Source: Bryopsis sp. KO-2023 (lineage: Eukaryota; Chlorophyta; Ulvophyceae; Bryopsidales; Bryopsidaceae). From it: a stretch of 64,000 nucleotides of DNA. Under the pieces are notes generated by a model, which saw nothing but the letters and a program-made list of their open reading frames with translations, was not told the origin of the DNA and ran no database searches. The position numbers were made by a program, and so were the translations under genes. Position 1 is the first letter of the stretch, and each line of letters starts with the position of its first letter. Shown here in pieces: positions 1-13,700 of the stretch. The stretch is taken from NCBI GenBank assembly GCA_030272585.1, contig BSYQ01000003.1, positions 5,084,001 through 5,148,000 on the forward strand, in the 5' to 3' direction.

Positions 1-3000
1 AGCAATTATGAACCAGTGTTGATAACAACGAGGGTGCATCCATGATAATAACAAATTTTTGCTCATACGTAGTCAAAGGTTGAATTGAAGGCTCGTCCAC
101 AATTTTCTTGTCTTTGCTGCCAGTAATGTAAGCTTCAATAGAAACCTTCTCCGGATATTTCCTGAAACAAAGAAGAAAAACAAACATTGAGCACAATACC
201 GCAGATAACAGGAAACAGAAAATCTTGACATTCAGATGAAGCTGAAGACATGAAAACTTGAATTTCCCACACACCCCTCTCTCTAAGCAAAGATGGTACA
301 GGTCCAGGTCCAGGTCCAGATTTCTTACCTTTCCAATCGGAGCAGATCGGCGCTGCCCACCTCCAGTTCGGCAGCATTCCTCACAACCCAAATCAATTTG
401 ATGGAAGGCAACCCTCCAGTGGATCGCCTTCTTAGGGTTTCATTATCCTTGCTGGCCTCCCTCTCAAAACCGTCCTCCAAAACTCGAAGCATAGACAAGA
501 TGGGTGTAATCTTGGACACACAAGCCGAAAGAATGTCAGTCAGGCAGCCACTCGGTTGGCGTAAATCTACAACCCACAACCCAGAAATGTATGCATTGCT
601 CGATTCATTTTTCCCAGGCAGGATACGACAATGTGACGTTTCCTTTTCATGAAGAGTTACATGTCACGAACTCTATAAAAATAAATAAAAATTAATGAAT
701 TTTCTTTTTTGTTTCAATGGCAGGGTTTCTTACTGCGATGCCGCCTGCGCAGAACACCCAGCTTTCTTGCTGCATCAATTCTTTGTAGAATCCTTCCGTG
801 CAAATATCATGTGGACCCTCCACTTTCAGCGAAGTCAGTTGCCCATTCTTGCTCATGGTAGCCAATGCCTTTTTTTTGCAATCCAAAAGAAAAGTAAGCG
901 AAACAAGCAAATATTTGCTTCCCAACCCCAATCCCCCCCAAAAAAAATTAAAAAAGAATAAACATCAGACATGCTTTTTTTTTTTGCTGCTCGAATCATA
1001 GGTTCTCACCTTCGTCCATTTTCCAAAAGATTTGAAAGAAAATTGTAAATGCCCGTCGGTGCTGATCGTGGGTGTGACGGGGTGCCATTGGCAAATGCTC
1101 AAATTGGGGCAACTGACCCAGATGGTCGGAACACTGTTCGTGCTCAAACCCTGCATCAAAAACCTCCCGAATCTAGAATCACCATCATGATTTTTTGATT
1201 TTGCCATTTCCACTGGTGAGCTCCATCTTTTCCCCGTCGTGATTCTGTGATTATCATTTGAGAAAGCATCATTTGAACTACGGGACGACATCTTTTTCAT
1301 TTCTTTTTCTTTTCCCCACAGAAGCCCAAAAAGCCATCTTCTGCTTTTGTTTTTTGGATGTGTGCCAAATACATATTTGCACCATGAAGGTCAGCATGAT
1401 GTTTCGAGGCGATTTCAAAAATTCATGTGCCAAGGAAGAAGAGAAAATGATAAAAGTGGAGTACAGCTGTGTTGATGCGTTCTGTGAAAAAAATCGCGCC
1501 TTGGGTGCTTTCATCCGGACAGTCGTGATGGTTCCATCGCTGTTCGTTTCAGAAGAATCGATGGAGACAGGCACGCTCAGCTGTGCCATTCTCAAACCAA
1601 CATCCACCACGTACATCAGCAAGCCGGCACTCCAGTACACATAAAATGGGACGTGGATGTTGGCGAATATGACAAATCCGACGAAGCCAATAACGTGCGT
1701 CCTGTAGAATATCTGCCAACCCAATAACAAGAAAAAAAAGTTGGACCCTTTTTCTCACATGCATGGGCATATGCATGTACTTGTCAAGAATTCCGTGAAT
1801 GTGGAGGGCATGGAGATGTGGATTTATACAGGCATGTGAAAACTCCTCTTTGAAGCCCTTTTTCACTGGCAAACGCCAAGTGCAGCCCATTCACGGAAAT
1901 ATGTTATAGGCTAAAGCCCTTTCTGCATAGGTTGTTTTTCCTTTTCCTCGAAATCCCCAATTTTTGATGCCCTGGGGCTCAGTTTCGAGAACAGAATCAG
2001 GTGCATAGCACCAAGAATCACAGATGGGAAGAGTTATCCCACCCACATATATATGCTCATGCAATGTGAGTTTGCATTTCAGTTTCGGACCTCAAAATAT
2101 TTTCTACGGAAGAAGGAAATCGCTGTTGCCCACATGCACAGCCCACATCCGAGAGCGATCGCCCCCGCCAAGCTGCTGGCCAGGGGTCCCTCCCATTCCC
2201 AGGCTTTCTCCAACCATTGGCCGCGCAAAGCCCACATGAGCCAATACAAAAAGCCATGCACTGTGATCATGCTGAGTGCGAAGATGGACAGCCACCTGTA
2301 GTTTCAATTTTCAAACCAGTTGATCACAAGAAAACGAATGAAAGAATTTTTTAAGAAATTTTTTAGAGGCATATTGGGTGAACAGAAAGAAAGAAAATGT
2401 CAAACGAAAGGCTTTTCAAATCCGCTCTACTGGAATTGAGCAACTTCTGGAAAACGAAAAATCTGTGTGATGTGGCGAGAAGATACACTCTTTCTCAATT
2501 CTCACTCTTTTTTTCACTCTTTTTTTTCTCTCCGATTCCAGAGAAGTTTTCCGCCCGGATGCAAAACAGATCAAACATGCACATGTAATTTTAAAAGAAA
2601 AAAACTGTGATGAAAATTAACCTGTGATATCGGATTCTCTTCTCGAAACTGAGGCCCAGGGCATCGAAGATAGGGGAATGTCGAGCAACAGGAAAAACCA
2701 CCCATGCAAAATTGGTGAAAGCACACACTCCAAGCGAAAAGGCAACTCTGGAACAGGACCGCGAAAAAAAGTTAGGAAGACTCTCATTGTGGACCGAAAC
2801 GCAAATGGGAAATTAAAGCGAGGAGATGACAAAACGTTAGAAAAGCAAATAATGCTTTGCGAAGCAGATCCCACATGCCATGGAAAATTTTGTTTATCAT
2901 GAACGCAGATCTGTTGGGCATCCAAAAAATGGGGGAAAAAAGAAATTCACTGGTCATGCGATCATGATGTGAAAAGGAACATATTCACAGACTCGATAGA

Positions 3001-4157
3001 AAATGGATTCGTGATTGACAGATTTTGATGTGAAGCTTTTCAATGGGATGATCAAGTAGGAAGAGGAGCACTTACGCATCCATCCTCAGGGCCCAAAAAG
3101 GTTCCCTTGTGCCTTTATGGACTGCAAAAACAAAAACACTTTCTCTTTGAAATGATTCGCTGCCATAATCACAAAAAGAACATAAAGAAAAGCCAGCACA
3201 TAAGAAATCAAAGGAACCACGCACCAGCAGTGGGGAAAAAATGAAAAATAAAAATAAAAATTGAGTCCGCAGATGTTGATAAAATTTCTCACTTACTGTC
3301 GTCAAAGTAGCTTATTTTCACCCTGAGGATGTATTGAAAGTAGGTCGCATTGATTCCCAGCCATATCAGAATCATCATGAGTTCCCCTACGCTCATCCCG
3401 TCACAATGCTTTTCGAGAAATTTGACAGGGATTTCAGTGCACAAGAGCTTCTTTACGGAAGCAAACTTTTCAGTGACGAATCGCCTCTGGGGAATGCACA
3501 GCACCAATATAGATGCCAAAACGGCAGCCAATGGTGAGCACCTGCAAGGTCAGCCATATTGATTTACGCAAACATATCCCTGCATTTCCATGAGCACTTG
3601 TGCCAAATGTCTTTTCGTTTTTGATCATTTTTGCATCAAGAAACTCAAACCGAAGCACTCTGCAACGAGGAGCGACGTCGAATAGACATGTAAAGTACTA
3701 CAACAGTCACGGATGAAAAATCGACACACGTCGATGCCACGTGTCTGCGCATGCGCCGACAGCCACCAGTTCGTAGCAAAATACAACATCAGTAAAAACT
3801 CCAGAGAACTCACCACCACCAGAAAGTCGTGACGGTGTAGAGCAACTCGATTCGCAAGATCGGGACTCCCTTGTCAAAACCAGGCATCTTGACTTCGCGG
3901 GAGCGCACAGTCATGTCTTCATACACCTTCTCCCACAACTCCCTGCGACCCCAGTACGTTGCGCTCGTGAACACATAAAACAACAGCCCCAATATGGAGG
4001 CGCCGATTACGAAGTACAAGCAACTGCTTGCGATCACGAGGGGGTCCAGATTTTTCGCGCGAACACGCCCGTTCGAGGGTAACTCTTCGCTCCCCGACGG
4101 ACTGTTGCCACCGCCGCCGCCCTTGTCTGTCACTTGGGAATCCATGTTCTTCCCCAT
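1..4157 (-). CDS. FRO: FRO-type ferric-chelate reductase (partial, C-terminus off left edge)
   Basis: Multi-pass flavocytochrome that passes electrons from NADPH through FAD and two hemes to extracytoplasmic Fe(III) or Cu(II) (family knowledge). Exons read on the minus strand: 4157-3814, 3541-3297, 3121-3076, 2747-2622, 2295-2091, from 1712, from about 1152 to 1010, about 873-735, about 505-330, and 168 to the edge. Visible marks in order are N-terminal membrane segments, the FPVARHSPIFDALGLSFE core, heme-ligand histidine candidates in RIRYHRWLS, TVHGFLYW, FYRTHVIGF and NIHVPFYVYW, the FAD-binding segment CQWHPVTPT, and the NAD(P)-binding GGIAITPILSML across a splice junction. ATG 4157 (MGKNMDSQ) is the first ATG of the first exon; MDSQ at 4142 is an alternative. 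Exon 3 is only 46 nt. The exon 5 donor (GTCCGA) is weak, but the joined frame gives the expected YFE-IFYRTH sequence. Plant FROs reside in the plasma membrane or plastid envelope; the location here is unknown. Confidence 0.88.
301..318. repeat. Short tandem repeat (GGTCCA)x3
   Basis: Three perfect GGTCCA units lie in an intron of the ferric reductase gene, just downstream (gene sense) of the NAD(P)-binding exon's donor. No function is evident. Confidence 0.7.
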
Positions 4158-5068
4158 GTTTGCGGGTGGCCTTCGAATGGATCTGTGCGAGTGATGCTCA
4201 GGAGGGATTAACAAACATGAACCACCGATTCTTTAAATAGTCTGTGCCAGTGTCCTTTGTGGTTTGCTGAATTGGGTTTGGGCTACAAGGGGGCTAACAA
4301 TCATCACGTAACGTTCCGCATCAGAACACCACAGACATTCGATTATTCCGAGAAACAGGGAATGGATGCAAAGTTTCAAAGGGGAGGAGCTCCTTTTTGT
4401 CTTTCATTTCGTGTTTTGTGTTTTGCAATGGTTAATCATTCTGGTTCAAATATTCCTCAACACGAAAAAATGTTGATAATGATGTCATTGATTGCAGCAT
4501 TTCTGAACCTTGGGAATTTTCCTCATCAGCTGAGACTAGATTTTGGAGTTGAAAACGCCAAGCTTCATTGGACAGCAAAGGCTTGACATATCCAGATGTT
4601 TTCCCTGGTTCTGATTTGGGAAGTGCAGAAGTGTGTGTGTGTGTTTTTGGGGGGTGTGAAAAGGAAGCCCTCATCTTTCCAAAATGAACAGTGTTTATCT
4701 GTCCAGAAAACCTGCATCGTCCTCGTCTCTTGCTTTGAAGGAACTACGGCGCTCCCAGCAAAAACAGTTGGCATCAAGTCGAAAAAAAGCGCAATTAGAA
4801 ATCGACACACAATTTTAGAGCAGGCAGCGCTGCAACCGCCTTTTGAAGACAGACTGGGAGGGTGCAGGCCCGACAAGTCCAGAAACCCATTCGCCCACAA
4901 CAGTATCTCCTTCGTTGGGAGGAAACGAACGAACCCTGAGCAGCCGACCGATACACGCCAGCTCTATTGAAAAAAATAACGTTCGTTTCGCGACGCTGGG
5001 AGTACCGTGAAACGAGAGTCAGGCGTGAAACGTGTCGCATACCACAGCATCACGAGCGGCCTTTGAAA
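4158..5068. other. Divergent intergenic region between FRO-like and FHA genes
   Basis: About 0.9 kb separates two divergently read start codons, so it should hold both 5' UTRs and promoters. Short open frames on both strands show no family similarity. A GT-rich stretch (4631-4655) is the only low-complexity feature. I see no TATA box or operator I can defend. Confidence 0.5.
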
Positions 5069-8000
5069 ATGTCGCGATATTATCTGGTGGCCCTGAGCGA
5101 AGTCGCGAAAGAGTTCCAGCAATCGAATGGGGGAGGCCCCGACTTTCTGCTGCAGGAAAGCACGAAGATAGGACGGAATGTTGCGCGAGGGGAGGGTTAC
5201 AAAGTCCCTCTCCAGTGGCAGCAGGTTTCCGGGCAGCATTGCCGCATCTTCTTCGACTCGGTGCGCTCACTTTTCAGATCTACTTCTGTTTCGTCGACCA
5301 CGCGAAATCTCCGGTCTGCTCAAGGATGTCGATTCATGTTTTTTGGACTCTCCAAACTCCATGCATTTTTTACAAGAAGAAGAAGGCTTCTTCAGACAAA
5401 CTTGCTTTTTTAGATACTTATATATTATAGAAAAATTGCATAAACATTATCAATAAATTTACCTGTGTGGTTGTGGTTCATATTATCAGAGGGACGGGAA
5501 GTGGTACATCGAAGATACCAGCACTAATGGAACTTACCTCAACGGGGAAAGGCTCAAGAAAGCAGAAAAAACGGAGATCAAGTTGGGGGACACCATCAAA
5601 CTGAGCACACAAGCAATTTCCAGCAAACCTGGAGTGCCAGAGTGAGTGGATTCAGCTTTCTTTCTCTCCCTTTTTTTTTACCATGCATGGATTCGACAAG
5701 CACTTTTTGGATTTCATGCAATGATATATAAAAAAAAGAAAAAAGAAAGCAGCGGTGTTTCGAAATTTTGTGGTGTTTCAAAATTTTGAACAGGTATGAG
5801 TTTGTGAAGAGGAGTGGGCAGCATCAGCCAAGTGAGATGGCCACCGACGTTTCGAGTGCCAAACGGAAGCAAGTGAGTTGGGGTTTGCTCAGCAGCTCAA
5901 AAAAAAAAAAAAAAATCGCAACACACGTTTTCCTTTTATTTTTTTTTTCCCTTTCTTGCGGAGAACACACAGTGCCAAAAATTCTTTTGCGTTCTTTTGC
6001 CTCAGTCCATACATCCTAGTGTAAGAATTCCAGCAAGTTTCTTACAGCAAGTTTTTTAAACGATTCTTGGTGTGTGTGTGTGTGTTTTCCTGACGATAGG
6101 GCGGTCCGGACTACACCACCTCAAAGAGGCCAAGATACTTTGCAGATGGAGGTGTGCATTGATTTCGATATCCCATTATTGTTGCTTGGAAATTTGAGTT
6201 ATATTTTTTCCTTTCTGTTCGTAATCTACGTGTGTCCTAGGTTCCTCCGTCTTCACAACTGGTCCAGATTGCACCATGGACCAGCAAACCTCAGCCGATA
6301 ATTCCCTGTTGAAAACGCTCTCCCAGCTACAGAAATCGAACGAAGTGAGTGGTGCTTCTAATTAAACTGGTATGACATCTGTAAAAAAAAGGGACATTGT
6401 CCTGACTGGCCATTGGGGGTTTTATCGAGCCATCACAGAAACTTGGCAGTTGGGGTTTGGGGTAGGTATTCAAGTTTAAAAATTGTTCCTGCTTCTCTGT
6501 TAGTCCAGAGGTGGGGGGGGGGGGAAAGAGTTTCTCAAACTGGGTTTATTTGTCCAGAATGGATGCTTTTGGTCTGGCCCGCCAATGATTTTACCAGCAA
6601 GGGTTCCTTCGACAAAAATGGGACGACAGTTTCATAACTCTACTTTTTTTTGATCCATAATCTTCAGGATTTGCGAGTAAAATTGGATGCCAGCCGCAGC
6701 AAGCATGCCGAAACGGAACGGCAGCTCAAGGCCAGCGAAACAGCTTTATCAAAAACGAAGGAAGAGAAAGAAGAGGCCGTCAAGTGCGCTGAATCCAAGG
6801 TAAGAATTAGCTGGTATTTATGCTTTTTATATAATATATATATATATATATATACCCCCCCCCCCATAGTCGAGTCCCAATGACAAAAACAAAAGGAGGA
6901 TTGAAAAAAAGCAATCTTTGAGGAGTCCAGACATAATTTAACATCGGCATCTTTGATTGCTACCCAAGCTTAGGTCAAACCAACCACCACCCCCTTCTCC
7001 CGACAGAATCTATACCGAGAATATGTTTGCCTTTCTTTTTTTTGGTATTTTTGGTGGTCCCTTTGCTGTTCAAACCTTGCCCTTACGTTAGGCGAAACGT
7101 GCGGCTGTCCAGTGTGAGAATTTGGAGAGCCAGCTGAAGGCATCCAAATCGCATTGCGAATCGCTGGAATCTAATTTGGAGGAAGCCAAGGCGACATGTG
7201 CATCGCTGAGCGGCGAGAAGAAAAAGTTTGAAGAAATGGCCACCAAATATCAGGTCAGCAGTACTATTTTTTTGGCAGCTCGATTCTATTGCAGGATGTG
7301 GATGCTCAATGGGCAGTGTTGGTTAGCAGGTTTCACTTGACGGGAAAAAAAAAAGGAAGGTGTGTGGGTTTTTTAGGTTACCTTTCTGAACATAGGGTAA
7401 CAATCGGTTTAAAGAACTGATTTTTCCTTTCCCCTCCATTCTACCAATTTCCAAAACAACAGGAGTAGACTGGGTAAACACAACGCCATGTCGTGGCTAG
7501 GAAGAGGCAGCTGCTTTCTGCAGAGTACAGGAAATTGTCAGCGCTTCACGTTTCACAGTTTTTGTTGTGCTGATTGCTGCTCAACAATTTTTTTTTTTGC
7601 TCCAGACGGAGTGCGAGGGGTTCAAGTCGCATTGCGAAGATCTAAAAAAGGATTTGGAGATGTCGATTGCTGAGAAGGAGGGTGCCAAAAAAACCCTGGT
7701 GGAATCCCGCAAACGAGTGAGCGAATTGGTGGTGAAGGAACGGCAGAATGCTTCGGAAAAGGAACGGCTGGAGGAAGAGAAGGCCCGGCTGCAAAACGAA
7801 CTCAACGAGAGGATAGACGCTGCTAATGCATCCACCAAAATTTTAGGACAGGTGAGGTCCCAAAATCATGACTAAAACAAACAAGAAGTAGCGCTCATGC
7901 AAACCACCCCACAGAAAGAGGACTGGTCGAGGTTTTCCACATGAATTGTGTTTAGACCGTGCTGAAGGTGGAAAAGGAGTTTACAAGCATGAAGTCCGAG

Positions 8001-9748
8001 CTGGCGGAAGCCAAAGCAAGGTGCTCGCAGCTGGAACAGGACAAGGCCAGCTTGGAAGAGATCGTGGCCAATCACAGAAGGGTCGGGGATGTCGCTGTGG
8101 AGGAGGCCAAGGGTGCCAGAGATAAAATGGCCATGATGCAAGCGTTCATCGAAAACATGGCCCCCTTTGCCAAACGGATCGGCGCTGCTGCGAACGAAAT
8201 GAACGAGATGGCTGGCGAGGTGAAACCCGAATCTGAATGGGGCTGCTTCTCTGCTGTTCCTGTTTTTTTTTTCCTTCCCGTTGTTTGAAACATGGTCCGA
8301 GACATAATGCATGTGCAAAGGGCGGTTGGGTATTATGGATCGTGTTTTCTCGTCATGAGTGCTGCTGTGGCGTTTTTGTCCTAGTTGATGAGTCGATTCG
8401 AGGCTGCCACGGCTCCTGCCTGCGAAGACCACAGCATTTCGGAAACAGAGTGCGGTGCACATGAACGTGTGGGATCTGCTCAGCGAAAAACCGTCCTCGT
8501 CACCCCCAGAACAAACAGGATGGCTCCCATTCGAGAAGCAGTCATCCTTTCTTCAAAGCAGGTACTTTGCTTTTTTTTTTTTTTTTTTTTGGAGAGACCT
8601 CCTTCTCTCTTGCCAGTGATGTACACCCCCTCAATCAGCATCCAAAGGGAAATCCCACAGGAGAAAAGAGCCCGCCTGGATATGTTTCGTCGCTTTGCAT
8701 GCGCATGTCATTTTTCTACTGCCAAGACATGATATCCTGAAGATATATGTAAATATATATATATCATCAGATGTCCCAAGCTGGAAAAGATGGCAGCGCA
8801 TTCAAACAACAGGTAGAGAACAGTGGAGGTGCCCAGCCATGTGAAACAATGGAGGCGACGAGATCTCCGAGCCAGGGCACCTGCGAAGTCGACGATATGG
8901 ATGTAGATCTCGAAGGGGTGGGTCAAGGGGCTACCTCGAACAAGACCCTGACAAATCGGCTGGACACTCCATCCCGAATGTCAAAAAGACACGAAAACGA
9001 TGTCATGCAAGTAGGTGTGCTAGGGACACTGTTTCGAATGGAGGGAGTTTGTTTTTCGTTCATTTGGCGTCCCCTTATTTTCCCATGCTGTGCCTAGATT
9101 TGGCATCTTGTTCGCAGGAGGGGTAGAAATCAATCGTGGCATTGAGAATTAGAATGATCTGAAAATCCTGCATGGCACGGATGGATGTTTTATTACGTGA
9201 CTTCTGGAGCTCGGGTGTGCATCGCTTCGTAGGTCAAACAGACTTTGACTCTGTCCAATGGCATGCGTGTTTCCCAGACACTGGATGTTGAGCGTGACGA
9301 AGAAGGCTCCTCCATGCCGGAGAACGAGGGAATCACCAGCAAAACAGAAATCGTGGAGGCAGTTTCCGTTGCTGAAAAGGCCCTCCTGACCCAACCTGTA
9401 CCAACCAGCACGAATGAAGCATCGACCCAACCTTCACCAACCCAGCCTGCGATACTTGCATCCGCTGCCCCTGCCCCGACTGAACCAACAACTGCAACGC
9501 AGTCTGTGGGAAAGAGCCGGTCTCAATCAGGGGACGTTATCGAGAGATGCGAGGGGGTTGGCCAAGGCTCATCTCCGTGTTTGGATGTCTATGGCTTCAA
9601 TTCGGTTGATGTTGAAACGCCAGGATTTGGGATGGATCCAACTCAGGAGACGCAAGCTCTGTTGATCAAGAACCAGCCGGAGCTTCCAAGGACAGGGGGT
9701 GACCCAGGCGAAACCGAAAAAGAAGGGGAATTCGAAGGAATGGACTAG
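5069..9748 (+). CDS. FHA domain and coiled-coil protein
   Basis: Phosphothreonine-binding FHA domain followed by a long coiled coil and a Ser/Thr/Pro-rich acidic tail, about 770 residues over 12 exons: 5069-5260, 5490-5641, 5794-5872, 6100-6151, 6241-6343, about 6668-6799, 7092-7253, 7606-7851, 7957-8219, 8385-8560, 8771-9010 and 9232-9748. Exons 1-3 give FHA hallmarks: FLLQESTKIGRN (strand with the G-R pair), VSGQHCRI (S-x-x-H) and DTSTNGTYLNG (the N-G-T/N-G loop). Exons 6-9 are heptad-rich, with repeated E-x-L-K/A-K segments. Exon 11 carries an acidic DDMDVDLEGV stretch. The start is the first ATG ahead of the FHA sequence. Plants have FHA/coiled-coil proteins of this layout with poorly known roles; FHA domains usually bind phosphothreonine partners in nuclear signalling. 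The domain call is firm, the biological role unknown. Confidence 0.85.
6833..6865. repeat. (TA)n run followed by a C run
   Basis: An AT dinucleotide run passes directly into about 11 C residues inside an intron of the FHA gene. It looks like a simple microsatellite. Confidence 0.8.
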
Positions 9749-9755
9749 ATGTGGC

Positions 9756-9760
9756 TGTAA
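9756..9760 (+). promoter_or_regulatory. Candidate TGTAA poly(A) element, FHA gene
   Basis: TGTAA begins 8 nt past the stop codon. UGUAA is the usual poly(A) element in many green algae; five bases alone are weak evidence, and this one is unusually close to the stop. Confidence 0.3.
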
Positions 9761-10562
9761 CAGAAACAAGAAATGAACATTTTTGGTGAAGTATGTATAG
9801 GCTCAATATTAGCAACAGGTGTAAGAATAGCGATGGGACAACTTAGTATGGGACTGTTAATAGTGAGTGGAAACCAAGTCTTCGTGAGCTGATGGATGGA
9901 AGTGGGGGGGGGGGCAGCATTTTTGCTTTTTGTAAAATTGCCCCTCCTGGCTTTTCATTGGACATGAAAATTACGAACAGAAGAGATTTTGTGTTGAACT
10001 TTACTCTTGTAACCATGCGTTGTGGACCAATTAAAGTTTTATCGTATCCATCATTGTGCAAATATTGATGCAGCACCAGTGCAGCTGATTGTCCCGTTTC
10101 CTCCACCACCAAACAAACATGACGCCTTTTCGTGTTTTCAGCCTTCTTGCAACAAACCTGGCTGCACATTATTCCAGGGAGATTAGATGCCCTTGGAGAA
10201 CAGTCAAAAAACAACAAAAAAGCAACAAACAGATTGCTGGGCCAAAACTCAGGCAAGCAGTCGCCAAAAAAGGCAAAATTTAGCCCATGTGCAGGGCAGA
10301 CACAGCTCCAAGAGGGATCCCGGGAAGCTATTTCATGTCATGGATGGATATGAATTTTTTTTTCAGTATTCTGATACCAAGAGGCAGGAAACTTCTCTAC
10401 ATCTTTCATCAATTGCTCAAACACATTCTATTTGGGTGGGAAGTTTATAGGTGTAAACCATTCTTACTTCTATATGAACATGTGGAAAGGTACGACCTTG
10501 CTCTTTTGGGGCACCACTTGAGTGAAAAATGCTTTGTGCAGAAACAGGAGAAGATAAATGTT

Positions 10563-10567
10563 TTACA
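10563..10567 (-). promoter_or_regulatory. Candidate TGTAA poly(A) element, RIT1
   Basis: TGTAA on the minus strand, about 158 nt past the RIT1 stop codon. Confidence 0.3.
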
Positions 10568-10724
10568 ATTGACTTTGAGGGATGCAGGTCCTTTCCCCAG
10601 TCATAATAGGATTTCCATAATGACTCTCTATTCCACTCACCCCACCGCTTTCTTTTATCCAGCATCACACAGCCCCCCATTCTGTTTTCTTAAATGCAGG
10701 GGTAGGGTGCTTCACATGATCTTT

Positions 10725-13700
10725 TCATTTTTCTTTTTCACATGTGGGTGATGTGGAGCCTGTCCGCCCCATTTCAAAGAAAAAATTGAACACTTGCTTC
10801 AACATCCCTCTGGTTGGCCGTCCATCCGAATACCAGCTTGTCACAAAACCCAACCTCCTCCTGACGGCATCCTTGGTGACCTTCCTTGCTGTGGCGATTG
10901 AGACTTCGTCGAACTCCCCAAATTTTTGACAGAACCTCAGGTCAGAGCTTCCTCCAGCTTCTTCAGTGTTGCTCTTCTCCGAGAAGCACATCAACAACAC
11001 TGCCACTGTAATGCAGACACAGGCATCCGATCCTGGAGAAAGACGTCGACAAACTCAACCCCACAGGATTGCATCATTCATCATGGGCCCAACAGCCCTT
11101 GCCCAACAGAATCACACAAGATATTCGATACCTATTCTTCAGGACCTGCTCTGGTGCGAAGTTGAAATCTAGCTGTGTCATCTGATTGCTCCTTTTCGAT
11201 TGAAGCAAAAGCTTCGATGAAAGCGGAAAGAGAAGCAAATTCCCATCCGAAGACAATCAATGAGAAAATATCTTTCCACTGGTCTGTTACCTTCATCATC
11301 ATGCACCAAAACCCTACACCCTGCATCCAGTTTGGAAGACAGGAACTCGAGCACAGCCGGAAGCTTCCGTTTCAAGGCGGCCTTGTCACGCTTGGAACAG
11401 TCTATAGGGCACCACATGTACCGGCCTGGTAATTCTCCATGGGCATCATTATTTTCTTCTCCTGATGGCACCCGCTCCATTTTTAAACTGCCATGCAAAC
11501 AGAACGGTGCTTAACGTGGATAGACATAATCAAACCAAATTTCAAAAGCCAGAGAAATCCAAAAAAGGCAGCGAAACTTATATCCATGCAGGGTACAAAA
11601 AGGTTTCGCTCACTTTAGGGGCAGAGGACTGCTTCGGGGTTTTGACGGGGTGACATTCGATCTAAGAGTCAGCCTATAACACACTTCTGTGAACATGCTG
11701 CACTCGGCCTCTTGGCCTTGTGTAAACAAATCTCAATTTCAGAATTACATCTGTACATATTAATCTTGGTATAGATAATCCCAACCCACACCTTTCATGT
11801 TCCTTGGATCCACAATTCAGCACTGCATCCACATGGGACCATATTCCTAGCGGGCGGCCAGCTTCAAAGTTGCCCAAAGCGAGGTTGCTTCTACCAATCC
11901 AAAAGAAACCATGTTCCTGCATGTGGGGATGATTTCCTACACTCGAGCAACCCTTTGGAACGAGGTGATGAGAATCGGTCGCAACACACAGCCCTGGTAA
12001 GCGGCTGCCTTGTGTTGTTATTCCGTTGCTGTGGCTTTCTTCTACAAGATGGGAAACTCTGGATTCGATGTTGTGGGGCCCGCATTCAACTAGATCCTGA
12101 AACCAATGCATCCAAAGCAAACTTTAGGAAGAGAAGGCCAAAATGTGGGTCCTCCAATATCCACAGGTTTTTTTCTCCTTTTTTTGTTGACGGGCTGCAA
12201 GGGATTTCTGCAACGAATATCTGCTGTTGCAATATTGGGGTTGAACGCACACACACAACAAACAGAAATATACCAGCAAGTGAATAAATCCTTCCCCCTC
12301 CCCCCCACTTTCTTTACAGAGAAACCACCAGTTGGGATGTGCTTTTCGAAATTACATCTGATTATTTGCGAGATCCATGCCTGGTGATGCGCCCAAAGAA
12401 TGGTCGGCTTCAGTCCAAGTGCCCAACTCTCTTCATCATCACCAGCACCTGAACAGAAAATTTTGCTTCAAAGGATTAGATGAAAAAAAACACCATCTGG
12501 TGTCGGTGGGTACAATAGGAGGTTTGTGATAGATTCCACAAATCCACCTGTCGATCCTTCGTATCCACAGAAACTACATAAGGGTTTCATACTTGACACT
12601 GAACGCTCCAAACAGTTTATCAGATATTTGATTAAGACTTGTTCCACGGCTTCATTGTGCAATGCTCCTGTTTTGTAGTTGCAGCTGTGCATGAAAAGTC
12701 AGAGAAAAGAAACACTCACTCCCCACTTGCCTGGAACGTACACATAGGGCCAGCCTTGGACACCAGGACAACTGGAGTTTCTTCGAGCTCCTGCATCCTG
12801 TTTCGATGCTGAAACCAACACGATCGGTGAAAAATGCAGCTGAGAAGTATCCATATCATGCGTCAGCGTGGAGCTCGGGGATATCCACAGAGGCCTCAGA
12901 GGCTTGTCAAGTTTCTGCAGCAGATTCTCCAAGTCGGTCCCCAGGGCCAACAGCGAGTCCACCCAGCCGTCCAATCTCTCCTCCACTTGGTTCGTTTCTG
13001 AGTCTGTCACCCAGATGGGAAAGTGAAGTGATGTGTCCCATTCGCTCATGCGTTTCCTGCGTGGATCTAGCCTTGCTGCAGCCCTGTTTATCACGGCGGC
13101 CCAAATGGGTATAGTCTTGTTCATTGCATCCTGTTGGAACGAAAGCCCTTTCAGTGAAGTAATACCTCTTCTGGGGATTTTGTTTTTTACCTTTCAAGAA
13201 CAAAATAGGGTAGGATCGACATTCAGTCGATGCCAAATATCAGATGGAGTTTGGATATTTTGAACATGGCCTACGCTTATCAAGACCTCCAGACATCTCA
13301 GGAGATTTTCATCCTTTTCAGCACATTCCACACCCCCAACCCAGTTACTGCCCCCTCTTCCATTCCAAAAAAATCTCACCGGAAATTTCTTTCCTTTCCG
13401 GGTTGCATCCACAATGAGGCACCCCCCTTTGGCTGCACACCACTCCACCACATTCAGATTGAGCCGAACGAGGCTGAACGACCAATTCCCATGATGTCCA
13501 TCCGTAGACTTGAAATAGCAACAGTCATCTCTGGTGGGTGCATACCAGGCTCCACATCGTAAATTGGCAAGGACCGGCAGTCCCCCATACAGCACCCTCA
13601 CAGCATCCACGAATTCGACATCCTCCAGAATGGAACACATGCGATTGTAGAGCTGATGCCTCTCTTTGGCAAGTTCTCTGGAGATGTGGTGGAAATATTT

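Larger units (their letters stand above)
9749..10724. other. Convergent intergenic region, FHA gene and RIT1 3' ends
   Basis: Both flanking genes end here, so it should hold their 3' UTRs. TGTAA occurs at 9756 on the plus strand and at 10567-10563 on the minus strand. A G run of about 10 lies near 9905. No coding signal was found. Confidence 0.5.

Noticed and set aside
293..652. Plus-strand open frame of 119 codons
   Set aside because: It runs antisense to the NAD(P)-binding exon and intron of the ferric reductase; the minus-strand frame carries the family motifs.
12468..12692. Minus-strand open frame inside RIT1
   Set aside because: It breaks the family alignment; the RIT1 frame joins across it from about 12725 to 12446, so it is intron.
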